Below are positions 33,864 to 42,645 of a stretch of 64,000 nt of DNA, in pieces. The DNA comes from JALYUA01 sp038239305 (GTDB lineage: Bacteria > Acidobacteriota > Thermoanaerobaculia > UBA5066 > Gp7-AA6): contig JBBSEW010000005.1 of assembly GCA_038239305.1 (NCBI GenBank), forward strand, positions 1 to 64,000, given 5' to 3'. The notes below the pieces were generated by a model. That model saw only the letters and a program-made list of their open reading frames with translations, did not search any database and had not been told where the DNA came from. Every line of letters begins with the position of its first letter. The stretch's first letter is position 1. Both the position numbers and the translations under genes were made by a program.

Positions 33864-35261
33864 ATGACGACGACGCGCATCGTGAACGGCACGATCGTCA
33901 CGGCCACGGATCTGTACCGCGGCGACGTCCTCATCGACGGGGAGCGGATCGCCGCCGTCGGAACCTCGGACGCGATCGCCGTCCTGGGCGCGCATGCTGA
34001 CCGGACGATCGACGCGACCGGTCGCTTCGTGATTCCGGGCGGCATCGACGTCCACACGCACCTCGACATGCCCTTCGGCGGATCGACGTCCGCCGATGAC
34101 TTCTCCTCCGGCACGATCGCCGCGGCGCACGGAGGCACGACGTCGATCGTGGATTTCGCCATTCAGTATCGCGGACAGACGCTGAGGCAGGCTCAGGACG
34201 CCTGGATGGCAAAAGCGGACGGAAAAGCGGCGATCGACTACGGGTTCCACATGATCATCACGGAGCTCGACGCGAAGGCCGAAGCCGAAATGGACGTTCT
34301 CGTTCGTGAAGGGATCACGTCCTTCAAGCTCTTCATGGCCTATCCGGGCGTGTTCATGCTCGACGACGCGGCGATCTTCCGCGCTCTGCTCCGCACGCGC
34401 GAGAACGGCGGAACGATCTGCATGCACGCGGAGAACGGCGGCGTGATCGACGTTCTCGTGCAGAGAGCCCTCGCGCGCGGCGAGCGGGCGCCGAAATATC
34501 ACGCCCTCACCCGGCCCGCGCGGGCGGAGGCGGAAGCCACCCATCGGGCAATCGCTCTTTCCGAGATCGCGGGAGTTCCGATCTACATCGTGCACCTTTC
34601 CGCCGCGGAGGCGCTCGAGATGGTCACCGAGGCGCGAGACCGCGGCCTGCCGGCGTACGCCGAGACCTGCCCCCAGTACCTTTTCCTTTCTTATGCCAAC
34701 TACGAGGAGCCGGGTTTCGACGGGGCAAAGTACGTGATGAGCCCCCCTCTGCGCGCCGCGGGAAACGAGGAGAAGCTCTGGCGCGGTCTCGCCGGCAACG
34801 ACCTCCAGGCGATCTCGACCGACCACTGCCCGTTCTGCATGAAGGGGCAGAAGGAGCTCGGCACCGACGACTTCTCGAAGATCCCGAACGGAGCTCCGGG
34901 CATCGAGACGCGCATGAGCCTCGTCTGGGACGGCGGCGTCCGCACGGGCCGGATCTCGATGAACCGATTCGTCGAGCTGACTTCCACATCGCCCGCGAAG
35001 ATCTTCGGGCTCTTCCCGCGGAAGGGAACGATCGCACCCGGGTCGGACGCCGACATCGTGGTCTTCGACCCCGAAAAGAAGATCACCCTTTCGGCGAAGT
35101 CACTCCACATGAAGGTCGACTACAACCCCTACGAAGGGCGCGAAGTCACCGGCGCCGCGGAGACGGTCCTCTCGCGAGGCCGCGTCATCGTCGAGGGCGG
35201 ACAGTTCGTCGGAAAGACCGGCGCGGGAGAATTTCTCCGGAGAAGCGCGCGGAGCGGTTGA
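33864..35261 (+). CDS. hydA: Dihydropyrimidinase
   Basis: A 465-residue cyclic amidohydrolase that opens dihydrouracil or dihydrothymine. It has the metal ligands IDVHTHLDMPFGG, the carboxylated lysine in SFKLFMAYPGVF, His in TICMHAENGG and IVHLSAAEALE, and Asp in ISTDHCPFC. Length and C-terminal pattern (VDYNPYEGREVTG) match dihydropyrimidinase better than allantoinase or dihydroorotase. It is tightly packed behind the beta-ureidopropionase gene. Confidence 0.94.
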   Translation: MTTTRIVNGTIVTATDLYRGDVLIDGERIAAVGTSDAIAVLGAHADRTIDATGRFVIPGGIDVHTHLDMPFGGSTSADDFSSGTIAAAHGGTTSIVDFAIQYRGQTLRQAQDAWMAKADGKAAIDYGFHMIITELDAKAEAEMDVLVREGITSFKLFMAYPGVFMLDDAAIFRALLRTRENGGTICMHAENGGVIDVLVQRALARGERAPKYHALTRPARAEAEATHRAIALSEIAGVPIYIVHLSAAEALEMVTEARDRGLPAYAETCPQYLFLSYANYEEPGFDGAKYVMSPPLRAAGNEEKLWRGLAGNDLQAISTDHCPFCMKGQKELGTDDFSKIPNGAPGIETRMSLVWDGGVRTGRISMNRFVELTSTSPAKIFGLFPRKGTIAPGSDADIVVFDPEKKITLSAKSLHMKVDYNPYEGREVTGAAETVLSRGRVIVEGGQFVGKTGAGEFLRRSARSG

Positions 35262-35294
35262 TCGAAAACGTATGACTCGAAGCTGCCGGCGGAG

Positions 35295-35349
35295 AGCGGA
35301 CGGCAGAAAGCGGACGGCAGAAAGCGGACGGCAGAGAGCGGACGGCAGG
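35295..35349. repeat. 14-nt tandem repeat (AGCGGACGGCAGAA x4)
   Basis: Four near-perfect 14-nt units, that is twice seven, followed by two degenerate ones up to about 35374. It fills the 125-bp gap between dihydropyrimidinase and the aminotransferase gene within the presumed operon. Confidence 0.85.
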
Positions 35350-35386
35350 AGATCTGACAGCAGAGAGCGGACAGCTCGGAGGAACC

Positions 35387-36721
35387 ATGAGCACACCCAG
35401 AACCACCGCGCCCGTCTCCGAGCTCACGCAGTCCGTCCGCGACAAGCACCGGAAATTTCTTTTCCCGGCGACGATCCAGTACTACAAGGAACCGATCGTC
35501 CTCACCGAGGGGAAGGGGCTCCGCATCCGGGACGCGGATGGCAACGAGTACCTCGACTTCTTCGGCGGCATCCTCACCGTCTCCGTCGGCCACGCGAACG
35601 ACCGGGTCAACGCCGCGGTGCGCGCCCAGATAGACCGGTTCTCGCACGTCTCCAGCCTGTATCCGACACTGCCGGTAGTCGAGCTCGCCGAGAAGCTCGC
35701 CCGCATCACCCCGGGACGCCTGCAGCAGACCTGCTTCACGGCCTCCGGCACGGAAGCGGACGAGACTGCGATCATGATGGCCGAGCTCGCGACGGGATCG
35801 ACGGAGTTCGTCGCCCTGCGACACGGTTACTCCGGCCGCTCCATGCTCGCCCAGTCCGTGACGGGCCACTCGACCTGGCGGCCGCTCCCGACCCTCGTCC
35901 CGGGCGTGAAGCACGCCGTATCACCCTACTGCTACCGCTGCCCGCTCCACCTGACCTATCCCTCCTGCGGCATCGCGTGCGCCACCGACATCGAGGAGCT
36001 CATCCGCACGACCACCACCGGGCGCGTCGCGGCGCTCATCGCCGAGCCCATCCAGGGCGTTGGCGGTTTCATCACGCCGCCCCCGGAGTATTTCGAGATC
36101 GCCGTCTCGATCATTCGCAAGTTCGGCGGCGTCTTCATCTCCGACGAGGTCCAGACGGGATTCGGGCGCACGGGCGGGAAAATGTGGGGCATCGAGCACT
36201 GGGGCGTGGAGCCCGAGATCATGACGGCCGCGAAAGGCATCGCCAACGGCCTGCCCCTCGGGATGACGATCGCGACACCGGAGATCGCCGCGGCGCTGAA
36301 GTCCCTGACAATTTCGACCTTCGGCGGCAATCCCGTCTCGACGGCCGCCGCGAATGCCACGATCGAGATCATCGAGGAGGAGGACCTCGTCGGCAACTCC
36401 GCCCGCATGGGCGCCGGCCTGCGCGCCGGGCTGGAGGATCTGAAAGGCCGCTACCCGCGCACGATCGGCGACGTCCGGGGGCTCGGGCTCATGCAGGCGC
36501 TCGAGCTCGTCGTGGACGAGGCGGCCGGTGACCGCACGCCCGACCCGGCGATCACCGCGCGTGTTTTCGAGGAGACGCGCCAGCGCGGCCTGCTCATCGG
36601 AAAGGGCGGCCTCTACGGTAACGTCTTCCGGATCGCGCCGGCCTTGAACGTCGCGGCGTCCGACGTCGGTGAGGCGCTCGCGATCCTGGGCGAGTCGTTC
36701 GCTGCGGCGGGTGCGCGTTGA
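35387..36721 (+). CDS. Class III aminotransferase (beta-alanine / AGXT2-like)
   Basis: A 444-residue PLP enzyme. Features are CFTASGTEADETAIMMAEL, the cofactor aspartate in FISDEVQTGFGRTGG, and the Schiff-base lysine in MTAAKGIANGLPLG. In this operon it most likely moves the amino group of beta-alanine or beta-aminoisobutyrate to pyruvate or another keto acid, feeding MmsA. The protein is also similar to 4-aminobutyrate and alanine-glyoxylate (AGXT2) transaminases, so substrate choice rests on context. GGAGG precedes the ATG. Confidence 0.9.
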   Translation: MSTPRTTAPVSELTQSVRDKHRKFLFPATIQYYKEPIVLTEGKGLRIRDADGNEYLDFFGGILTVSVGHANDRVNAAVRAQIDRFSHVSSLYPTLPVVELAEKLARITPGRLQQTCFTASGTEADETAIMMAELATGSTEFVALRHGYSGRSMLAQSVTGHSTWRPLPTLVPGVKHAVSPYCYRCPLHLTYPSCGIACATDIEELIRTTTTGRVAALIAEPIQGVGGFITPPPEYFEIAVSIIRKFGGVFISDEVQTGFGRTGGKMWGIEHWGVEPEIMTAAKGIANGLPLGMTIATPEIAAALKSLTISTFGGNPVSTAAANATIEIIEEEDLVGNSARMGAGLRAGLEDLKGRYPRTIGDVRGLGLMQALELVVDEAAGDRTPDPAITARVFEETRQRGLLIGKGGLYGNVFRIAPALNVAASDVGEALAILGESFAAAGAR

Positions 36722-38217
36722 AATCGGCGACCACCCAGGTCTTCGGGAACGAAAAGCGTCACGGAGACGGGCGCATCGAGCTGATTGACGCCACGCGCGT
36801 CGAGGCGTCGCCGCTCGCCAACCGCGACCTCCTGCCGCTGCCGGTCTCGCGCCGGACGTGGACGACCTACAACTACGCCGCGCTGTGGATCAGCATGGCG
36901 CACTGTATCCCCACGTACATGCTGGCCTCCGGTCTCCTCGCGGCGGGAATGAACTGGTGGCAGGCCCTCGGAACGATCCTCCTCGGCAACACGATCGTGC
37001 TCGTCCCGATCCTCCTGAACTCGCATCCCGGAACGCGATACGGGATCCCGTTTCCCGTGTTCGCCCGCGCGGCGTACGGCACGATCGGATCGAATCTTCC
37101 CGCGATGATGCGGGCGATCGTGGCCTGCGGATGGTTCGGCATCCAGTGCTGGATCGGCGGCGAGGCCCTGAACACGCTCTTCGCCTCCGTCGATCCGCAC
37201 TGGGCGTCCCGCCTGTCCCGCCTCGGCGGCCACGCCGGCACGGAATGGCTCTCGTTCTTCCTCTTCTGGGCGCTCAACATGGTCATCGTCTGCCGCGGGA
37301 TGGACCTGCTCCGAAAGGTCGAGAACTGGGCCGCTCCCTTCGTGCTCGTCATGACGGCTGCGCTGCTCGTCTGGGCCGTCCGGCAGGCTCACGGATTCGG
37401 ACCGCTGCTCGCGCAGAAGGGCACCCTCCGGACGTTCTCGCAGTTCTTTCCCGTCTTCGTGCCGTCGCTCACCGCGATGATCGGATTCTGGGCGACGCTC
37501 TCCCTCAACATGCCCGATTTCACCCGCTTCGGCCGCAGCCAGCGCGAGCAGATCGTCGGCCAGGTGATCGCCCTCCCGAGCACGATGTCTCTCTTCGCGG
37601 CGATGGGCGTCCTGATCACGAGCGCCACCGTCATCCTGTACGGGCGCGCGATCTGGGATCCGATCGAGCTGGTCGGCCATTTTTCGCAGCCCGTCGTCGT
37701 CGCGATCTCCATGTTCACCGTCGTCGTCGCGACGCTCGCCGTCAACATCGCCGCCAACGTCGTCTCGCCCGCCAACGACTTCGCCAACGCATTCCCGCGC
37801 TGGGTGCGCTTCAAGACCGGCGGACTCATCACGGGCATCGTCGGCGTTCTCATGCAGCCGTGGAGGCTGCTCGCGGATCCGTCCGGCTACATCTACACGT
37901 GGCTGCTCGGTTACTCGGGCGGCCTCGGCTCCATCGCCGGCGTCCTGATCGCGGACTACTGGCTCCTCCGGAAACGGCGCCTTCGCCTGGAGGACCTGTA
38001 CCTGACGCACGGCGTGTATCGGTACACGGGGGGCTGGAACATCCGCGCTGTGGCCGCGACGGTCGCCGGCTGCTCCCTGGCATGGGGAGGACACATCGTC
38101 CCCGCCCTGAAGCCCCTCCTGGCGTACGGCTGGTTCGTCGGCTTCTTCGTCTCGGGACCGTTGTACTGGCTGCTTTCGGCCGGACCGTACGACCGGAAAA
38201 CGGCGACGGTCCGCTGA
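36718..38217 (+). CDS. NCS1-family nucleobase:cation symporter
   Basis: A 499-residue transporter with about twelve membrane helices. Family signs are NRDLLPLPVSRRTWTTYNY near the N-terminus, GTRYGIPFPVFARAAYG in the third to fourth helix region, the Trp-rich CGWFGIQCWIGGEAL, and LSLNMPDFTRFGRSQREQ. NCS1 proteins import uracil, hydantoin, cytosine or allantoin with a cation. The adjacent catabolic genes point to uracil, thymine or dihydropyrimidines. Its TTG start overlaps the aminotransferase stop (TTGA), so translation is coupled. Confidence 0.93.
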   Translation: MKSATTQVFGNEKRHGDGRIELIDATRVEASPLANRDLLPLPVSRRTWTTYNYAALWISMAHCIPTYMLASGLLAAGMNWWQALGTILLGNTIVLVPILLNSHPGTRYGIPFPVFARAAYGTIGSNLPAMMRAIVACGWFGIQCWIGGEALNTLFASVDPHWASRLSRLGGHAGTEWLSFFLFWALNMVIVCRGMDLLRKVENWAAPFVLVMTAALLVWAVRQAHGFGPLLAQKGTLRTFSQFFPVFVPSLTAMIGFWATLSLNMPDFTRFGRSQREQIVGQVIALPSTMSLFAAMGVLITSATVILYGRAIWDPIELVGHFSQPVVVAISMFTVVVATLAVNIAANVVSPANDFANAFPRWVRFKTGGLITGIVGVLMQPWRLLADPSGYIYTWLLGYSGGLGSIAGVLIADYWLLRKRRLRLEDLYLTHGVYRYTGGWNIRAVAATVAGCSLAWGGHIVPALKPLLAYGWFVGFFVSGPLYWLLSAGPYDRKTATVR

Positions 38218-38223
38218 GAAGGG

Positions 38224-38625
38224 TCAGGGCCGCCGTACGGGTGCCGGCGCGAGCGACTTCTCGTGCTCGATCAACCTCGCAAGGAGCCAGTCTCCGAGGG
38301 GCAAGGCCGATGCGGCGCCTTTCGGCCGGATCCCGTAGGGCTGGCCGGACTCTTCCGAACGCGTCGCGATCCCGGCGATGAACTCGCGGGCTGTCTGGAC
38401 CCGGCCGCCCGCGAAAAAGAGCTTTCTCCGCAGGTGAGACGCTGCCTTGCCGCCGTCATATGCGGCTCCGTTGCGGAGGAAGATGGCGTCGGAAGCCCGC
38501 ACGCGGTCGAGCAGCCAGTCGATCTTCTCCTGCTCCGCAGGGGGCCGGCTCGCGGCTCCCGCGACTACCGCCGCCAGGAAGAGGAAAGCCCCGGCGAACA
38601 AACCCCCGAGCCTCCCGTCCGGCAT
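38224..38625 (-). CDS. DUF5329-family secreted protein
   Basis: A 133-residue exported protein. The start MPDGRLGGLFAGAFLFL gives a signal peptide cleaved near AGAAS. The mature domain has the pattern I recall for DUF5329 (YfeK-like): EKIDWLLDRVRASDAIFLRN, then YDGGKAASHLRRKL, EFIAGIATRSEESGQPYGI and a final WLLARL. The role is unknown. It follows the phospholipase D-like gene with 22 bp between and is probably on the same transcript. It converges with the transporter gene. Confidence 0.8.
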   Translation of the reverse strand: MPDGRLGGLFAGAFLFLAAVVAGAASRPPAEQEKIDWLLDRVRASDAIFLRNGAAYDGGKAASHLRRKLFFAGGRVQTAREFIAGIATRSEESGQPYGIRPKGAASALPLGDWLLARLIEHEKSLAPAPVRRP

Positions 38626-38647
38626 TCGATTCAGCCCGGCAGCCAGT

Positions 38648-40000
38648 TCAATAGTAGGGCTCCCAGATCCAGAACACGAGCTCCGCGAGCCGCTGCGTGA
38701 AGCTGCGCTTCTTCCAGGCCCCGTACGTGATCTCGCCGCAACGTTTCTTGTCGTCGAAGAACATCGCCTCCATCTTCGCGGAGAACGAACGGTCATAGAA
38801 GGCGAGGCTCTCCTCCGCGTTGCGGTTCATCGAGCGCGAATCGAAGTTGATGGACCCGATTGTGGCGTACAGGCCGTCCACCACCATGGTCTTGTTGTGC
38901 ATCATCGTGCCGTGGTACTCGAAGATGTGCACGCCTCCCGCGAGGAGATCGCCGTAGTGGAGCCAGGACGCGAAGCGCACCATCGGAAGATCGATGTCCC
39001 GTCCGGGAACCATGACCTGAACGTCCACGCCTCGCGCCACGGCATGAACGAGCGCCTCCCGCACCTGCTTGTCGGGAAGGAAGTATGCGTTCTGGATCAG
39101 GATGCTCTTTGTCGCGGACTGGATGGCGACGTAGTAGAGCATCTTCGCGAGGGATGACGCGTCCCCCCGCGAGGCCTTGATGGCCTGCGCTTCCATCGTG
39201 CCTGCCGGCGATATCACCGGATAGAACGCGTCGCCGGCGAGGATCTCGCCCGTCGTATACGTCCAGTCCTCGCTGAAGACGGCCTGCATCTGCGCGACGA
39301 CGGGCCCGACGACGCGCACCTGCGTGTCGCGCCACTCGCCCGTGTTCCGCGCGTCGCCGAGCCACCGCTCGTCGATGCCGAGGCCGCCCGTGTACGCCAC
39401 GCGCCCGTCGATCACGAGGATCTTGCGGTGAGTCCGGCGGCCGACCTTGTAGATCGTGAACAGGCGGAGGGGCCGGTACTTCCGCACGTGGACGCCGGCC
39501 TTCCGGAGCTCGTCTTCGACTCCCGAGATCGAGCTTCCAAAGGCGTCGACGAGGAACCGCACCTGCACGCCGTTGTGCGCCGCCACCACCATCGCGTCGA
39601 TGAATTGCCGCCCCGCCTTGTCCGGCTGGAAAATGTAGGTCTCGAGATCGACGGATTTTTTCGCCTCGCGAATGTCCTTCGTCATCGCGGGGAAAATCGC
39701 GTCCCCGTTCTTCAGCAGCTCCGCTTCATTTCCCCCGACCATCGGCGGACCGAGACCATCCATCGAACGGCGGAAGGAACCGTCTTCGACCGCGAACGGA
39801 TGGTCGAATTTATACACGTCCCGTTTCTCGGAACCGATGACGTTGTTGACGAGCGTGCATCCGGACGAGAGCGAGAGAGAAACCGCCGCCGAGAAGAGGA
39901 GCAGGAGTCTTCTGGCGCGAGGTCGGAACACGGATTTCCCGTATTCCCGATCCGAGCCAGGCCTCTTCCGGACCGCCCTTTCCGCCACTTGGATTCGCAC
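38648..40000 (-). CDS. Phospholipase D / cardiolipin synthase-like lipoprotein (third paralogue)
   Basis: A 450-residue PLD-superfamily protein with a lipobox (SLSLSSGC at about residue 48), so probably a periplasm-facing lipoprotein; the true start may be later than shown. Both PLD motifs are canonical: THRKILVIDGRVAYTGG and MHNKTMVVDGLYATIGSINF. This contrasts with the two paralogues at 19-22 kb, where motif 1 has Arg in place of Lys. The C-terminal LAELVFWIWEPYY resembles the end of the 19250 protein. Confidence 0.88.
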   Translation of the reverse strand: MRIQVAERAVRKRPGSDREYGKSVFRPRARRLLLLFSAAVSLSLSSGCTLVNNVIGSEKRDVYKFDHPFAVEDGSFRRSMDGLGPPMVGGNEAELLKNGDAIFPAMTKDIREAKKSVDLETYIFQPDKAGRQFIDAMVVAAHNGVQVRFLVDAFGSSISGVEDELRKAGVHVRKYRPLRLFTIYKVGRRTHRKILVIDGRVAYTGGLGIDERWLGDARNTGEWRDTQVRVVGPVVAQMQAVFSEDWTYTTGEILAGDAFYPVISPAGTMEAQAIKASRGDASSLAKMLYYVAIQSATKSILIQNAYFLPDKQVREALVHAVARGVDVQVMVPGRDIDLPMVRFASWLHYGDLLAGGVHIFEYHGTMMHNKTMVVDGLYATIGSINFDSRSMNRNAEESLAFYDRSFSAKMEAMFFDDKKRCGEITYGAWKKRSFTQRLAELVFWIWEPYY

Positions 40001-40018
40001 GCCGGTTCGCTCCTTGCG

Positions 40019-40024
40019 TAGGAT
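40019..40024 (+). promoter_or_regulatory. Putative -10 box of the SDR gene
   Basis: TAGGAT lies 6 nt before the ATG at 40031, with no Shine-Dalgarno sequence. The transcript would be leaderless. Confidence 0.35.
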
Positions 40025-40030
40025 GTTGCC

Positions 40031-40750
40031 ATGAAATCCAAAGGTGTCGCTCTGGTAACGGGCGGAACGAGGGGAATCGGCCGGGCCGTGGCTGTCCGGC
40101 TCGTCCGGGACGGTTTTTCGGTCGTGATTTCAGGCCATTCCGAGGCCTCGACCCGGACCGCGGTCGAGGAGCTCACCCGGGAGGGCATTTCGGTATCGGG
40201 CAAAGCCGCGGATGCCCGGAAGGAGTCCGATCAGCGAGCCCTGGTCGACTTCGCCGCCGCTTCGGGCGAGGGCCGCCTGGACGTGCTCGTGAACAACGCC
40301 GGCATCGGGGAATTCCGTCCGGTGGACAGGATCGATCCGGAGCGATTTCGCGCCATCCTCGAAACGAATCTGTTCGGTCCCTTTTACGCGATCGCCGCGG
40401 CCGCGCCGGTCATGAGGAAGAACGGCGGCGGATTCATCGTCAACATCGCATCCCTCGCCTCCGTCAACGCCTTCGCGGGAGGAGCCGCCTACAACGCGTC
40501 GAAATTCGGGCTGCTCGGGCTCTCCGACGCAGCCATGCTCGACCTTCGGCAGGACGGCATCCGCGTCGCGGCCGTTCTTCCGGGATCCGTGGCCACGGAA
40601 TTCGGCGGACCCGGGAGCGGCGCGGAGAACTCCTGGATGCTGTCGCCGGACGATGTGGCGGAGGCCGTGTCCGACCTGGTCCGATTCCCGGGTCGCGCGA
40701 TCCCGTCCCGCATCGATCTGCGGCCGTCGCGCCCGCCCAAAAAGGGTTGA
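40031..40750 (+). CDS. Short-chain dehydrogenase/reductase
   Basis: A 239-residue classical SDR. It has the cofactor motif TGGTRGIGRAVA at residues 10-21, VLVNNAGIGEF, the catalytic Ser in VNIASLASVNA, and YNASKFGLLG (Tyr and Lys). The absence of an acidic residue at the end of the second strand hints at NADPH preference. It resembles 3-oxoacyl-ACP reductases (FabG-like) and 3-ketoacyl-CoA reductases; the substrate is unknown. It is divergent from the phospholipase D-like gene and only 28 bp ahead of a channel-like gene. Confidence 0.88.
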   Translation: MKSKGVALVTGGTRGIGRAVAVRLVRDGFSVVISGHSEASTRTAVEELTREGISVSGKAADARKESDQRALVDFAAASGEGRLDVLVNNAGIGEFRPVDRIDPERFRAILETNLFGPFYAIAAAAPVMRKNGGGFIVNIASLASVNAFAGGAAYNASKFGLLGLSDAAMLDLRQDGIRVAAVLPGSVATEFGGPGSGAENSWMLSPDDVAEAVSDLVRFPGRAIPSRIDLRPSRPPKKG

Positions 40751-40761
40751 GCCGCCTGGGA

Positions 40762-40767
40762 TAGATT
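40762..40767 (+). promoter_or_regulatory. Putative -10 box of the channel-like gene
   Basis: TAGATT lies 11 nt before the ATG at 40779, and no Shine-Dalgarno sequence is present. Confidence 0.35.
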
Positions 40768-40778
40768 CCGTTCCCTCC

Positions 40779-41858
40779 ATGGGAACGCTCGCGGTCGTCC
40801 TCGGCGTCGTGCTGATTCTCGTCGTCCTGTGGGACGCGTTCGAGACCATCGTCCTCCCCCGTCGGGTATCCCGGCGGTTTCGCCTGACGCGGATCTTCTA
40901 CGCTCTGACATGGCGGCCGTGGCGCGCTCTGGGGCTTCGGCGCCCGGCCGGCAATCCGCGCGAGAACTTCCTCTCGATCTTCGGGCCGCTCTCTCTTCTG
41001 ATGCTCCTCGTCGCATGGGCGGGCGCCCTCGTGTTCGGCTTCGCCCTGCTCTACTGGGGCCTCGGCAGCCGGCTCAAGATGCCACCGGGGCTCGGTGGAT
41101 TTCCGGCGGATCTGTATTTCAGCGGAACGACGCTCGTCACTCTCGGCCTCGGCGACGTCATCCCCGCGAGCGGACTCGCGCGGCTCCTCGCGTTTGTCGA
41201 GAGCGGGATCGGGTTCGGGTTTCTGGCCCTGGTGGTCGGATATCTGCCAACCCTCTTCCAGGCATTCTCCCGCCGCGAGGTGAACATCGCCCTGCTCGAC
41301 GCCCGGGCGGGTTCCCCTTCGACGGCCTCCGAGCTGATCAAGCGGCAGGCGGGAGATCATCCGGGTCATAACCTCGCGGACCTTCTCCACGATTGGGATG
41401 TCTGGTCCGCGGATCTTCTCGAGACGCAGATCTCGTTTCCCGTTCTTGCCTATTACCGTTCGCAGCACGACAACCAGTCCTGGGTCGCGGCCCTCACCAC
41501 GATGCTCGACGTCTGCGCTCTCATCATCGCCGGCGCTGAGAACGGGCCGGTCCGCGCCGCGCGCCTGACGTTCGCGATGGCTCGCCACGCCGTCGCGGAT
41601 CTCGCGCAGATCTTCCGTCTGAAGCCGGAGGATCCGGCGGATGACCGCCTCCCCGCCGTCGACGCGAAGCGACTCCGGCTCGTGATGCAGGAGGCCGGAA
41701 TGCCGCTCAAGGAAGGACCGGAGACGGAGGCACGGCTTTTGCGCCTGCGGCGCATGTACGAGCCGCACGTAAATGTCCTCTCCCGACACCTGTTGATGCC
41801 GCTCCCCGCGTGGGTGCCTCCCGTGGGAGCCAGAGACAACTGGCAGACGACGGCCTAG
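40779..41858 (+). CDS. Two-helix potassium-channel-like membrane protein
   Basis: A 359-residue protein. A first hydrophobic segment at residues 2-20 is followed by a helix at about 68-92, a pore loop with DLYFSGTTLVTLGLGDVIPA, and a further helix (IGFGFLALVVGYLPTLFQAF). The TLGLGD selectivity filter is a variant of the TVGYGD potassium filter, as in two-pore (Ion_trans_2) channels. The 200-residue cytoplasmic tail is helical and matches no RCK or TrkA domain that I recognise. It likely controls ion flux. It is followed 4 bp later by plsC. Confidence 0.8.
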   Translation: MGTLAVVLGVVLILVVLWDAFETIVLPRRVSRRFRLTRIFYALTWRPWRALGLRRPAGNPRENFLSIFGPLSLLMLLVAWAGALVFGFALLYWGLGSRLKMPPGLGGFPADLYFSGTTLVTLGLGDVIPASGLARLLAFVESGIGFGFLALVVGYLPTLFQAFSRREVNIALLDARAGSPSTASELIKRQAGDHPGHNLADLLHDWDVWSADLLETQISFPVLAYYRSQHDNQSWVAALTTMLDVCALIIAGAENGPVRAARLTFAMARHAVADLAQIFRLKPEDPADDRLPAVDAKRLRLVMQEAGMPLKEGPETEARLLRLRRMYEPHVNVLSRHLLMPLPAWVPPVGARDNWQTTA

Positions 41859-41862
41859 CACG

Positions 41863-42645
41863 ATGCTCCGGCGGCTGGGAGAGCGGGTCGCCTATCTCCT
41901 CGGCTGTGCGGTCGGAGGAACGTGGTTCGTCCTGTGCTCCTTCGTCGGCACGCTCTGGCTGCTCGTCGCGCCCGGGAACCGCCAGACCCTGTACTGGTAC
42001 GGCCGGGTTTTCTGCCGGGGCCTCGTCGCCATGATGAGCTGGAAGATCGAGCCCGATCATCCGGAGCGGCTCCGCGAGTTTCGTCCCTGCGTCTTCGTCG
42101 GCAACCACCAGAGCTTCCTCGACGTCGTCACCTTCGGAGCGATCTTTCCTCCCCGCACGGTCTCCGCCGGAAAACGCGAGATCGGGAGCATTCCGATCTT
42201 CGGATGGTTTTACCGGTTGTCGGGCAATTTCATCATCGACCGCGACCACGCGCGGAGCGCCCTCGCCTCCCTCGAGGCCGCGGCCCGCGCGATGCGGGAG
42301 GAGCGGATCGCGGTGTGGTTCATGCCGGAAGGCCACCGGAACCATTTGGCGACGCTCCTCCCCTTCAAGAGCGGCGCGTTCCGGCTCGCCGTCGCCGCCG
42401 AGGCCCCGATCGTGCCCGTCGTGGCCGAGCCTCTCGGCGCCATCGCCGATACCCGCGATCGGCGGGCACGGCCGGGCCGCCTGCGCGTTCGCGTGCTCGA
42501 GGCCATTTCGACCGAAGGCCTGAAAGCCGCCGACGTCCCCGCTCTCGCCGCGCGCGTGCGGGAGCGGATGCAGACAGCGATCGATGAGCTGCGGGCAAAT
42601 CCCAAAACCGCCTCGAACGCTGACGACGCGGAGCGGCGCGCGTGA
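41863..42645 (+). CDS. plsC: 1-acyl-sn-glycerol-3-phosphate acyltransferase
   Basis: A 260-residue membrane-associated acyltransferase making phosphatidic acid. After two N-terminal hydrophobic segments it shows VFVGNHQSFLDVVTFG (motif I, NHxxxxD), KREIGSIPIFGWFY, and VWFMPEGHRNHL (motif III, PEGxR-like). IVPVVAEPLG is the fourth motif. Length fits the family. Its stop overlaps the GTG of the next gene (GTGA). Confidence 0.92.
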   Translation: MLRRLGERVAYLLGCAVGGTWFVLCSFVGTLWLLVAPGNRQTLYWYGRVFCRGLVAMMSWKIEPDHPERLREFRPCVFVGNHQSFLDVVTFGAIFPPRTVSAGKREIGSIPIFGWFYRLSGNFIIDRDHARSALASLEAAARAMREERIAVWFMPEGHRNHLATLLPFKSGAFRLAVAAEAPIVPVVAEPLGAIADTRDRRARPGRLRVRVLEAISTEGLKAADVPALAARVRERMQTAIDELRANPKTASNADDAERRA

